Both the position numbers and the translations under genes were made by a program. Positions 53,193 to 64,000 of a stretch of DNA of 64,000 nucleotides are shown in pieces. The notes beneath the pieces were generated by a model that made no database searches, was not told where the DNA came from, and worked only from the letters and a program-made list of their open reading frames with translations. Source of the DNA: Epiperipatus broadwayi (lineage: Eukaryota > Onychophora > Udeonychophora > Euonychophora > Peripatidae); the NCBI GenBank assembly GCA_028023455.1, contig JAQFVV010000561.1:184001-248000 (forward strand), read 5' to 3'. Numbering within the stretch: position 1 is the stretch's first letter; every line of letters begins with the position of its first letter.

Positions 53193-53213
53193 AGATCGGA
53201 AGAGCACACGTCT
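53193..53213. other. sequencing-adapter sequence embedded in the assembly
   Basis: The 21 bases starting AGATCGGAAGAGC match the start of the Illumina TruSeq adapter. They replace a 15-base stretch (GACATGAAAATGTCT) found at this place in the other array B units, lengthening this unit by 6 bp. This is an assembly or read-trimming artefact, not biology. Confidence 0.93.
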
Positions 53214-53478
53214 TTAAATCCAGCTATCTAACTTAAATAGCTATATGGGACTGAAGTATATTCAGATCTACCATATTCTAATAGGCTCAGCATAGCCAAA
53301 GCCTTAAAGGTAAAATTATAATAATTAATAAAGCAAGTCATATATAACATGACATTACTTTTATGAGCTTGTAATTACAAAAATGCACATAGAGAGCGTA
53401 CCAATAGCTCTAACAAGCTCGTAAATTAACAAGTGCGGTTATGAGAAATATTTAAAATCTCTATCCAGAACACTCTTA

Positions 53479-53522
53479 TCTCCAGACCATGGTTTCGGGC
53501 TTATGGCCCACGTCAGTGGAGA
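53479..53522 (-). ncRNA. hammerhead ribozyme B3
   Basis: Same motif as B2; 423 bp from B2 because of the adapter substitution. Confidence 0.78.
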
Positions 53523-53895
53523 GCTAGAATATTCGGTCACTAGACCTAAAATATCAACTCAAAAAACCAGCACTTATTTCAAACGTATATTTAAGAAGAA
53601 ACTCTGAATTTTTCGGACATGAAAATGTCTTTAAATCCAGCTATCTAACTTAAATAGCTATATGGGACTGAAGTATATTCAGATCTACCATATTCTAATA
53701 GGCTCAGCATAGCCAAAGCCTTAAAGGTAAAATTATAATAATTAATAAAGCAAGTCATATATAACATGACATTACTTTTATGAGCTTGTAATTACAAAAA
53801 TGCACATAGAGAGCGTACCAATAGCTCTAACAAGCTCGTAAATTAACAAGTGCGGTTATGAGAAATATTTAAAATCTCTATCCAGAACACTCTTA

Positions 53896-53939
53896 TCTCC
53901 AGACCATGGTTTCGGGCTTATGGCCCACGTCAGTGGAGA
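53896..53939 (-). ncRNA. hammerhead ribozyme B4
   Basis: Same motif as B2; 417 bp from B3; the last before the orientation switch. Confidence 0.78.
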
Positions 53940-54092
53940 GCTAGAATATTCGGACACTAGACCTAAAATATCAACTCAAAAAACCAGCACTTATTTCAAA
54001 CGTATATTTAAGAAGAAACTCTGAATATACGTTTGAAATAAGTGCTGGTTTTTTGAGTTGATATTTTAGGTCTAGTGTCCGAATATTCTAGC

Positions 54093-54136
54093 TCTCCACT
54101 GACGTGGGCCATAAGCCCGAAACCATGGTCTGGAGA
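54093..54136 (+). ncRNA. hammerhead ribozyme B5
   Basis: Plus-strand copy: TCTCCA, CTGACGT, GGGC-CATAA-GCCC, GAAA, CCATGG, TC, TGGAGA. Predicted cleavage follows C at 54130. Confidence 0.78.
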
Positions 54137-54509
54137 TAAGAGTGTTCTGGATAGAGATTTTAAATATTTCTCATAACCGCACTTGTTAATTTACGAGCTT
54201 GTTAGAGCTATTGGTACGCTCTCTATGTGCATTTTTGTAATTACAAGCTCATAAAAGTAATGTCATGTTATATATGACTTGCTTTATTAATTATTATAAT
54301 TTTACCTTTAAGGCTTTGGCTATGCTGAGCCTATTAGAATATGGTAGATCTGAATATACTTCAGTCCCATATAGCTATTTAAGTTAGATAGCTGGATTTA
54401 AAGACATTTTCATGTCCGAAAAATTCAGAGTTTCTTCTTAAATATACGTTTGAAATAAGTGCTGGTTTTTTGAGTTGATATTTTAGGTCTAGTGTCCGAA
54501 TATTCTAGC

Positions 54510-54553
54510 TCTCCACTGACGTGGGCCATAAGCCCGAAACCATGGTCTGGAGA
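54510..54553 (+). ncRNA. hammerhead ribozyme B6
   Basis: Identical plus-strand motif, 417 bp from B5. Confidence 0.78.
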
Positions 54554-54926
54554 TAAGAGTGTTCTGGATAGAGATTTTAAATATTTCTCATAACCGCACT
54601 TGTTAATTTACGAGCTTGTTAGAGCTATTGGTACGCTCTCTATGTGCATTTTTGTAATTACAAGCTCATAAAAGTAATGTCATGTTATATATGACTTGCT
54701 TTATTAATTATTATAATTTTACCTTTAAGGCTTTGGCTATGCTGAGCCTATTAGAATATGGTAGATCTGAATATACTTCAGTCCCATATAGCTATTTAAG
54801 TTAGATAGCTGGATTTAAAGACATTTTCATGTCCGAAAAATTCAGAGTTTCTTCTTAAATATACGTTTGAAATAAGTGCTGGTTTTTTGAGTTGATATTT
54901 TAGGTCTAGTGTCCGAATATTCTAGC

Positions 54927-54970
54927 TCTCCACTGACGTGGGCCATAAGCCCGAAACCATGGTCTGGAGA
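54927..54970 (+). ncRNA. hammerhead ribozyme B7
   Basis: Identical plus-strand motif, 417 bp from B6; the array ends 100 bp later. Confidence 0.78.
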
Positions 54971-55065
54971 TAAGAGTGTTCTGGATAGAGATTTTAAATA
55001 TTTCTCATAACCGCACTTGTTAATTTACGAGCTTGTTAGAGCTATTGGTACGCTCTCTATGTGCA

Positions 55066-55079
55066 TTTTTCTTTAATAA
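55066..55079. repeat. possible target-site duplication, right of array B
   Basis: This is the second copy of TTTTTCTTTAATAA, partner of 52471-52484. Confidence 0.6.
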
Positions 55080-55550
55080 AGTTTTATTTTAATAATTTTT
55101 TATTTCTGTGCGATTTAATATATACGAGTTTAAGATGATATTTAATTTCAATTTTTAATTCTTAAAGAAAATTTTTAAATGCGAACTTTTTAATTTACTT
55201 TCATGTTTAATAAATAAAAAAAAAACAATGTAACGAATGTCTGTGCTCGTTACAATATATATATATATAACTGTGCATATATCACATAAAAAAGTATTAA
55301 TGGAATTATTCACCCCTTCAAACATATCTTTAGGTGAAATAAACATATTTTACATTTAAATTATGAGTAATTTATCAAAAGAACTTAATTTAACTGCAAT
55401 GATAATTGTAATATGTCTGTATGTGTATATACGTGATCTTCATGAAGTCAGATATTAATTAATTAATGCTCAGTATTATTAGATACTATATGTATACCAG
55501 ATGCACAGAGAATGTATTTGTTAAACAAACAAGAATAAAAATTAAGTCTT

Positions 55551-55670
55551 GCATTGTTAGCCAAGAGGTATCGCAGCTACCATGCAAGCAAGTACTTGGT
55601 TGCAGACGGTTGTGGGTTTGAGTCTCGACCAATGCTATGACATATGAAAAAAGAAAGAATAAAAATTAAC
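55551..55670 (+). mobile_element. tRNA-derived SINE (plus strand)
   Basis: The tRNA-like head (55551-55635) has six of seven acceptor pairs (GCATTGT with CCAATGC), an A-box-like TTAGCCAAGAGG (55557-55568) and a B-box-like GGTTTGAGTCT (55615-55625). The tail CTATGACATATGAAAAAAGA closely resembles that of the SINE at 10.4 kb. The inner arms do not form a clean cloverleaf, so a functional tRNA is unlikely. Confidence 0.6.
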
Positions 55671-56251
55671 AAATGATATGTAATGTATTATTTTATCATG
55701 ATAAATTAAAATAAAAATAAAATGGTGCACTTTAATATATAAAAAATTAGAATCAGATTGATTACAGTTTAGCCTTTTTTTTCGTTTTGAATATACTTTC
55801 TTTTGGAAATTCATAGTTGTCTGAAATATATAATATTGCATAAATGTTATTAATATGTCAGGTGACATCTAATGGCAAATGTTTGAATTTAAAAACATTC
55901 AAAGTATTTCCTTGAAGTATCTTTTTATCCTAGTTAAGCTCAAGATGAATCAATGGAAGATCACACATTAATTTCAATTGTTTTTATATTATTCTTAAAT
56001 TGATTTATGGGATAGGAATATCATTTCATTTTCAAGGTGATTTCTCTTCAAAGGCATATCTATTGATGATTTATCTTTATTCCTACAGATGGTAATTATT
56101 GCAGAGGAATTTCCCAGATTGCAATTTTTTTCACTACTCAGTCATTCCTTAATAAAATCATATCTAGATAGTTTTATAATTATGTAAAAAAATGAAAGAA
56201 TTTATGATAATAAAATTATATATATATATACATATTGCACATTTTCATATA
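55671..56251. other. unassigned AT-rich DNA
   Basis: Nothing is recognised. Confidence 0.4.
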
Positions 56252-57280
56252 CACCTGGGTCTCATTTTATGTGAAAGATAGGTTCCTCAGAAAACACATG
56301 CAAACGAAATCACGCAAAAATAGACATAACTTACATTGAAAAAGGGGGATGCAGTCTGTGATTTTTCAAAATTCACATAAAAGCAAAGCCCAAATATAAA
56401 ATTACTTTAAAATTCACGCAAAAAAAAATAAGGAAATAAAATATGACTAATAAAAATTTCAAATTTGAAAAAAAATTGATACAAGACAAAGTTTTTTTAA
56501 CTATAATATTTAATTTTATTCAAAATAATATATTTTTATGCATAATTTACAGTGCAGTAATTTACATTTTTTTATACACATTTTAATTATTATCACTATT
56601 TGCTGAAAAACATGTTCGTTTGCAAACTGGTAAAAAATCAGATTTTATTAATTGTTTATGAACTTAGATTTATGATAATAAAAAGACATTTATTCACCAC
56701 TGCTGGGAAAAATTTAATTAAAACTAACAACTAAAAATAAATTCTTATTTTTATCTTTAATTTTTTAATTTTTAATTCCATTTAAAAATCAAATTTCGTT
56801 TTACATCACATTAATTTCAAGTCGCCGTAAGTAATTTTTAAATTGTTAATTACAATTAAAAATCAGATTTTATTTTTTAATTGTCAAATTTAATTGTGCC
56901 CACTGCTATTACTCACCTTTTAAAAATAAACTTGTGGACACTAAATGATTAATAATTAATTACATTCTTTTTTAAAAAGCAAAAACAGAATGTGATTTAA
57001 AATGCAAAATTAACACGCACAATGTTTGAACAAATTTACATTATAATCTTGTAAAATTTAATGTGTGTATACATAAAATGTGGAAATCATGATTTTAATT
57101 TCATTATTGCATAAAATCTTACTATTATAAAGCACTGAAAATATTGAAATTACTAAGATGAAAGACGAATTCCAATAATATGCTATTACTTTCAATATAA
57201 CATTTCGATTTCCAGTGAAACATGAATTGCGTAACTTCAAAATCATGTTAAATAAGTCCATGTAAAAAGAGACCCAGGTG
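56252..57280. mobile_element. 1.03-kb TIR element with TA target duplication, Tc1/mariner- or pogo-like, non-autonomous
   Basis: The left end is CACCTGGGTCTCATTTTATG. The right end is the complement of CACCTGGGTCTCTTTTTACA, so the terminal inverted repeats are about 25 bp with a few mismatches. TA lies at both junctions (56250-56251, 57281-57282). The start of the element (AGGTTCCTCAG..., CACGCAAAAATAGA) resembles pogo/Tigger-type termini. No transposase frame remains. Superfamily assignment is an inference. Confidence 0.65.
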
Positions 57281-57398
57281 TATTATAATCATTAATATAT
57301 TCAAAGTAATTCACATCGTTTTTTATTCATTCTATATTACCCCCACTATTACCAAATTTCGCAAGCATGATAAGAGATCGGATCTCTCCCCATCACAG

Positions 57399-57402
<4 letters not shown>

Positions 57403-57482
<80 letters not shown>
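57403..57482. repeat. (AT)n microsatellite
   Basis: About 80 bp of AT repeat with one TTTA interruption. Confidence 0.95.
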
Positions 57483-57486
<4 letters not shown>

Positions 57487-59894
57487 AAAAAAATAACAAC
57501 AATAATAAAAAAATACCTTGAAATCAAATGAATATAATAAACAAAGAAAAAAATTACAACATTTTCTTGCTGAAAGCTTTAAAGGAAACTAACTGTTATG
57601 TTCATAAATCGTCAAATCTATATGTAAAGTTTATATGATTTGTGTCAAAATAGTAAAACATACATTATCCTCTGCTAATAAATAATTCAAATCTTATGCA
57701 ATAGACAAATGTCACATCATAAATTATATCCCAATGAACTACATGTTGTGTAGGAAATCTACGAAAAGTGTTTTACATGATTGTAATATCTATATCATAA
57801 TTAAAACAGTTCAATAATAATTATGACAATATTAAAATCAGAAATAAAATCTTCTACTGTATATCGTCTAGTATTTTGTTAAATGCTGTAATCATTTTTT
57901 CGATTTGGTAATTTTTATATTGGTTATTAGTTGGCATACAAGCAAAAAAAAATACCTACTACAAATAACTTTATAGCTACCACTTTTATTTTTGTTTTTA
58001 TATAACTATATTTACTAAAGATTTCAATATATAACAAATTGAACAAATATCAGCTTTTCAAAATGCCATTTACAATTTATAAGTTATCCATTAGGACAGT
58101 GAGGAAAAAGACAGTTCAGATTTAATCATCTGTTTCACTGTCATAAGATTAGGCTAATTGTATATCAAACAAACATAACAACTTTATTTATATTCAAATG
58201 TTGTTAATATGTTCTTTTTGATATTAAAGTTTGAATCTTTAAATTACCGATTCTATTTAGCATCCACATTCTATTTAGCATGCATGGACGGGTGTATAAA
58301 AGAATAAATTAATGAAGAGTTATAGCAAGAGAAATATAAAAATTAGAATACGTTACAATATATCTATTGTTTTATTTACTTATAGTGATCTTGCTATAGT
58401 TGGATTATTAATCTTTCATTTATTTGTTATTAGTTGATACATATAAATAATATGACTTGTCTATGAAGACTATTTTTGAAATCTTAATGTTTAAGTATCA
58501 GTTTCTAGTCCTTCTTTAATTTTAAAAACTGAGAAATGTGTATATAAACTAAAGGGCAAATGATTAGTGCAATTATTCCAAAGAGAAAATGGGATCATAT
58601 ATACGTTTACTGTTTCAATAATGCAGTATTAATACTGTATTAATTCTGAATATTTTATATCACCATTTACGCAGAAATATATAAATAAACAAGTTATTAT
58701 ATTTATCTTCACATGAATTACTAATCGATAGAGTACTTGAAAGAGATATGGATTGCAGGTACTCTTCACTTACGTAATTGTTTTTTAGTTACAATATTTA
58801 TTAACGTGGTAAATGCGAAGCTATAGGTTATTGCAGATTGGAAAAAAAATACAAAAATAATTTTCTCATATTGATTGTGCATATAAATAATATTTCTTTG
58901 CGACCTTTAGTGAAGCACAATTTTTTAAGGAAAACGTTTTCTACGGATTACAGCGTTATTCAATTCCATTGGTTATATTTAAACTATGAAATAATTTGAA
59001 AACTACACATTGGTATATAAATCGCATAAACCGCCGTCAAAAGTTTATAAACAGAAATGGAGATTTTTTTTTAGAACGAGAAAAAGAAGAGAGAACAAGA
59101 GTGAAACAAGTGAACCTATGATATATTGCATATATGCTCATTAGTGATAGATATATGTGTCAGAATAAAATATGGAATTATGATAAACAAATTTCTAACT
59201 TAGAATATTGTAGTTATAAATTTGCAGCTCCGCGACATAAATAAATGATATTGAAAAAAAAAATAAAAACACTTTTAGCTTTACTCTTTATATATATACA
59301 GAAAAAGAGAAGAAAAAGAAAAAAAAAAGACAACGAAATAAATTGTTTTTTCCACTTTAAGAGACTTTTACGCTAAAAGTATTTTCTTGTTTTAAAATAA
59401 ACACACTCATCTTGTTTTCTTACAATCAACTCAGTTTTTTAAGTTTCCAATTCCCAAACATATTATTTTTTGTTAAAGTAGTCACGATGATTCGCAATAA
59501 AGTAATTTTATTTAAACCAGCGTTTTCTTTTTTATCATTTTTTCTCTCTCTACATCTTCCGATTGACAGTAATAAGACGTTTCTTTGAAATCAGCGATTT
59601 GCTTCTTAATGATTGAGATAGATTGTTCTTCTAAATTAAAACGGTAATTTATGAAAATCATAATAAATTTATATTTTAATAAACGTTTACATTGCAGTTA
59701 TTGAGAGAAAGAAAAAAAAACATTTTATTTTGATAAATGGATGAAAACAACTTTGTTTTTAAACAATCCTTTTATTAGAATCCGAAAAGAAAAATTGAGT
59801 ACTTTTTTTTTATATATTTTTAACACAAAGTTATCGTTTTAATAAACACATTTCATAGAGGTTTTTTTTTAATAATAACTTTATTAAAAAGATT

Positions 59895-59907
59895 GTTGCC
59901 TGGCAAC
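59895..59907. promoter_or_regulatory. X-box-like palindrome (possible RFX site)
   Basis: GTTGCC-T-GGCAAC is two perfect RFX half-sites with a one-base spacer in otherwise AT-rich DNA. RFX factors bind such sites upstream of ciliary genes. No gene is recognised nearby, so function is unproven. Confidence 0.35.
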
Positions 59908-61774
59908 AGACAGTTTTAATATTTACAAATTTACATTTATTACTGCTATTTTTAAAAAGAAAAAAAAATACATTTTATAAATTGAAAAAACGTATTGCTT
60001 TAAATTTTCTATAAACGAAACGAATCTTTTCTTTTGTAACATAAACTAGCAAACTTTTTTTTCTTGCTCTTTAAATGATAATTATATAAGTGTGCATCTA
60101 TATGGATGTAATTAAACATAGTTTAGTCAAAATACAAAAGTCAAAGAAAGTTGTTTATCAATGCCTTTAATATATATTGGTATGTGTATTTTTATATTAT
60201 ATATACTTTTGAGGTGTGCATGCTAGAAATATGCATATAATTATGAATTTAAATATGTAAATGTATTTATAGCTATAATTACCCAAATTATTATTTATTT
60301 ATGATAGTAAATTTAAAAAATCAGTTTACATGAAAAAAATTGTTTCACAGACAGAAAATATAATTTACAAGCACGTTATAGCGTATACCCTATTAACTGC
60401 TAATTAAAACTACCTGCGAAGATCACTCTAATTTTGACGGTTAACTTTTTTGGAGAGGAGGAAAATAAGCTATTGAATTTAATAAATACATTTTCTAGAT
60501 TGCTTGATAATTTAAAGTGAATTATTAATCTGAATATCATATTATTATCATAATATATTGGTATTAAATACAGATTGTTAAAGCAGCATTTAAAAAAAAA
60601 AAAAACATGCAAAAAAAAATAATCAAGTAACATCATTTGACTTCTAAATTTGGAAAAAAGAGTATAATTTCACAGACATTACTACGTCATAATATTTGTA
60701 AACATCGATAGCCTTGATCAGGGCCAGAAAAAGTTGGTAAGCAAGGCATGAGGGCACTGATACAAGAAAGGTGTAAAAATGGTGCAGAATTAATTATTGC
60801 GACTTGATTAATTATTTCTGCAAAATAAGGAAATATAAATGTATTAAAATAAAAAAAAATCACTTCTTGAAATATTTTTTTTCTTATGATAATCTCAGTT
60901 ATATCTTCTTACACTGGGTTTACATGATACAAATTTCAAATCACATGGCTATGTGATGCAAAAATGAAACGTTCTGTCTTACTTTTAATATCCATGTCAT
61001 GTTTATATATTGTAATGGTTTTTTTTGGCATTTGTTAAATAATACTAATAAACATAACTAAAAGAAAGTATTGACTTATTATAACAATAACATCTTAAAT
61101 TTACTTGATCAAACAATATTAAAAAAAATGAAGATAGTTTGCCCATATTTTTATAGTGTTTAAAATTCTTGTAGCAATTTTGGTTTAGTTTTAAAAATAC
61201 ACATACATAAAAAAAGGACAATACACTAATAAAATGGATAATATTATATATATGTGGATAAATTAGTTAAAATAGAATCAATTAAAGCCATATTTATATT
61301 AGTGAATACATCATATTGATCAAGCTAAATAGTGACAAACTTTTAATGTAATAATTCTGATGTAGGTATACATGTTAATATTTCTTTGATATATTTAAAT
61401 ATAAAACAATATCATTTAAAAATATTAGGTCAAGTTATTTTAAATCTGAAATACAGTTTCAAAATTAATTGAATTTCTCTATAAACAATTAAGTAAGAAA
61501 TGACTAATGCATGGGAATTTCATTTCTTAAAAATATAAAAAAAATGCATGTTGTGAATTACTTCAAAATTGTTTCAAAAGATAAAATTTCATCATCATTT
61601 ATTGATCTGACTGAAATTAGTCTCCACACTTCTCTGTGATATTATAATTAAAGCACCTAAGGTTTTCAATCATTTTTTTTTTAAAAAAAAAGCATTTTAA
61701 AAGATTTCCATGGAATAAAAATAATTGAAACTCTTAAAGACTTTAAGTGAACTTTAGATTGTAAAGGATATTTG

Positions 61775-61814
61775 TTTTACCTATTATATATATATATATA
61801 TATATATAATAGGT

Positions 61815-61848
<34 letters not shown>

Positions 61849-61849
61849 G
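61775..61849. repeat. TA-cored hairpin and TA run
   Basis: TTTTACCTATTATA and its complement (ending at 61818) flank a TA run; another TA run follows. Confidence 0.85.
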
Positions 61850-62623
61850 TAGTTGCTTTAAAGTTCTTATAAGAGAAAAGCTGGAGTAAAAAAAAGGTGC
61901 TACAGGTAATATAATTTAAATTATATATTATTATTATTTCAATATTGATGTCTTAGTAGGTGCATAACTTGTTTTGGAGAGAAATTGTTAATCAGTGTAA
62001 ATGTAGATACATTAAAGACTATATGATGAATATTTATATAATTAATTATTTTTGTCAACTATAAATAACTCAGTGAATCTTATTTTTTAAAAAAGTTAAA
62101 AGAATGTTTCAATCTACAAATTCATTTAAGTGACAGTGATAATTATGAAGACATAAATGGAAAAGAATTGCAAAAGAACTATATCTGTTTAAAAACTTAT
62201 TTTCAAATGAATTATATCAGTTCAATAATCCATTGGATGTTCTAAATTATATTCATTAAAATGATTTTACTATTCCATTCCTAAATTTGAGCATGTCATT
62301 ACAAATATGATTAATTATTTCTACAAATATAACTAGTGGAGAGAAATAATTTTGAAGTTAAAAATCATAAATTATTTACATTTGACAGCTACAGAGAATG
62401 ACACATGTAATACTCCAAATGCTGATGATATTGTATTTAAATTCAGTTCTGCAAAAACTCAGAAAGAAATTTTATAATCATGTAATAATTAGAGGAAATT
62501 AAACATAGACCTTCTAGCTTCCTTCAGCTATCCACTCCATCTTATATAACCACTCTGCTGGTTAAAATATTAAAGCAATTTTATAAAGAAGTAATTCTGT
62601 GTTCTTATTTTTCCTTTAGTTAA

Positions 62624-63195
<572 letters not shown>

Positions 63196-64000
63196 ATGTC
63201 CTACAAAATTTATCCTAAAGGTCTATCAATTAATATCACTTACTCTGGCATCATCATGCTTAACAAAATAAGGGATTTTTACTCCACCAAACTACAACCC
63301 ATTGGAACCGTTACCAAACGATGTAAGTTTGTGAAAGATTCAAACAATTCTCATGAAAATACCGAAGCCGATATCATCTCCAAAATTAAAAGCCTTCCCA
63401 AACACACCTATCCTGGCATGCACGGAATCCTCAGATTTCTTCTGATACACTTGGAAAAATTTACCTTACAATTTACAAGGGGAATCATTAATCTCTTAGC
63501 CACTGATATCTTACATCTTCCTGGGATTTATCCTATATTAGTGGTCCCTTTTATAAAAAAGAAAGATCTACCTGTCGACCTAAATAACATTAGGCCAATA
63601 TCCATGGTTCCTCTCCTAATCAAAATTATCGAAAGCATTATAAAAGATAAAATTCAAGAAAAAATCATACTAAAGCTTTCCAGACATCAATATGCCAAGA
63701 GGGGGTCATCAACCAGGGATGATGTCAGCCGATTTCGACTCTTCATTGATCATATCCATAGAACAAAACAATTTCGGCGAGTCCAGTCCAACTAGACTTT
63801 GCCGGGGCTTTTGAGTCTGTCTGAATAGATGTACTACTTGATGAACTGGAGGTTCTTAGGTTCCTCTGGCCTGCATTCGGATCATGGATAATCTCCTAGA
63901 AAATCATCAAATTTTTTTCTCTCTGAATGGGAGAAATGCCACTGGTTTCAACCCCTGCATCTCCATCCTACAGGGCTCCCAATTAAGTGCCCTCCTCTTC
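63196..64000 (+). pseudogene. LINE copy 4: diverged RT fragment, runs off the window
   Basis: The 199-residue frame contains KHTYPGMHGILRFLLIHLEK, LPGIYPILVVPFIKKKDLPV, LNNIRPISMVPLLIKIIESI and HQYAKRGSS, aligning with the linker and first RT motifs of LINE copies 2 and 3. After the stop at 63793, frame changes give LDFAGAFESV (motif A, ~63796-63825) and ILQGSQLSALLF at the window end (motif B). Endonuclease and ORF1 are absent upstream, so it is 5'-truncated near 63190. It is less AT-rich than copies 2 and 3 and clearly diverged from them, so it is another lineage of the same LINE clade. The catalytic YxDD lies beyond the window. Confidence 0.85.

Larger units (their letters stand above)
52480..55070. 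mobile_element. array B: head-to-head inverted tandem array of hammerhead-bearing units (417 bp)
   Basis: The left half (52480 to about 54015) holds about 3.7 units on the minus strand and the right half (about 54016-55070) about 2.5 units on the plus strand. The turn-around lies in the segment CAAACGTATAT...ATACGTTTG. The period is 417 bp, except 423 bp in the unit carrying adapter sequence. Array A and B units align along their length, sharing for example CCCATATAGCTAT, a GTCYRAAAAATTCA block, a TTTAGRTCTAGT block and CACTGACG. They are therefore two families of one element type. No protein is encoded. Confidence 0.9.
50457..55254. mobile_element. LTR-like element bounded by TGTAAYGA / TCGTTACA, containing array B
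   Basis: It starts TGTAATGATCCGGAG directly after a TA run and ends CTCGTTACA directly before a TA run, giving TG...CA ends and an 8-bp imperfect terminal inverted repeat like that of the 21.4-24.2-kb LTRs. Without array B it is about 2.2 kb. No gag-pol frame is found. The 91-residue minus frame at 51317-51592 matches nothing. A solo LTR is the simplest reading, but a TIR element is possible. A small palindrome TGTAACGA...TCGTTACA closes the right end (55229-55254). Confidence 0.5.

Overview
This is an AT-rich, repeat-dominated window from an animal nuclear genome. The signs are long (AT)n, (CT)n and (AAT)n microsatellites, non-LTR retrotransposons with apurinic-type (APE) endonucleases, Penelope-like elements (PLEs) with GIY-YIG nucleases, and tRNA-derived SINEs. 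There is no bacterial gene organisation. The mix suits an invertebrate, possibly a lophotrochozoan such as a cephalopod or other mollusc, but the species cannot be fixed from the sequence. I found no convincing intact host protein-coding gene; nearly all coding similarity is mobile-element debris.

Layout. 1-5.6 kb: microsatellites and a minus-strand RTE-like LINE endonuclease fragment. 5.7-7.4 kb: a near-perfect 1.7-kb palindrome made of two PLE 3' ends head to head, each with a hammerhead-like motif after the nuclease. 7.5-14.5 kb: mostly unassigned AT-rich DNA with a SINE (10.4 kb), a solo ribozyme-element copy (11.1 kb) and a cluster of an unknown ~0.4-kb repeat in both orientations (11.8-13.7 kb). 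14.5-20.7 kb: two decayed PLE copies and a second head-to-head PLE fragment pair. 21.4-24.2 kb: two adjacent ~1.38-kb LTR-like direct repeats. 24-34 kb: largely unassigned. 34.5-49.3 kb: three copies of one L1/Tx1-like LINE family head to tail, separated only by (TAA)n. 50.5-55.3 kb: a TGTAA...TTACA bounded LTR-like element. 56.3-57.3 kb: a TIR element. 63.2 kb to the edge: a diverged relative of the TAA-associated LINE.

Main discovery. Two tandem arrays, A (42.8-45.65 kb, 405-bp period) and B (52.5-55.07 kb, 417-bp period), carry one type I hammerhead ribozyme motif per unit. Each has the conserved core, a 6-bp stem I and a self-complementary stem III. Each array has four minus-strand ribozymes followed by three plus-strand ribozymes, so both are head-to-head inverted tandem arrays. 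A and B are diverged relatives that keep the ribozyme while its stem sequences differ. Truncated relatives lie at 11.1 kb and 46.2 kb, both in TA repeats. They look like retrozymes, that is, non-autonomous retroelements moving through ribozyme-processed and probably circular RNA. The same head-to-head geometry in the two PLE pairs suggests that the PLE machinery mobilises them.

How the pieces relate. Array A and the 46.2-kb relative interrupt the endonuclease part of LINE copy 3, so they are younger than that LINE. Array B sits inside an LTR-like element, flanked by a possible 14-bp target duplication. One unit of array B contains an Illumina-type adapter sequence, so the assembly in that repeat is not fully reliable.
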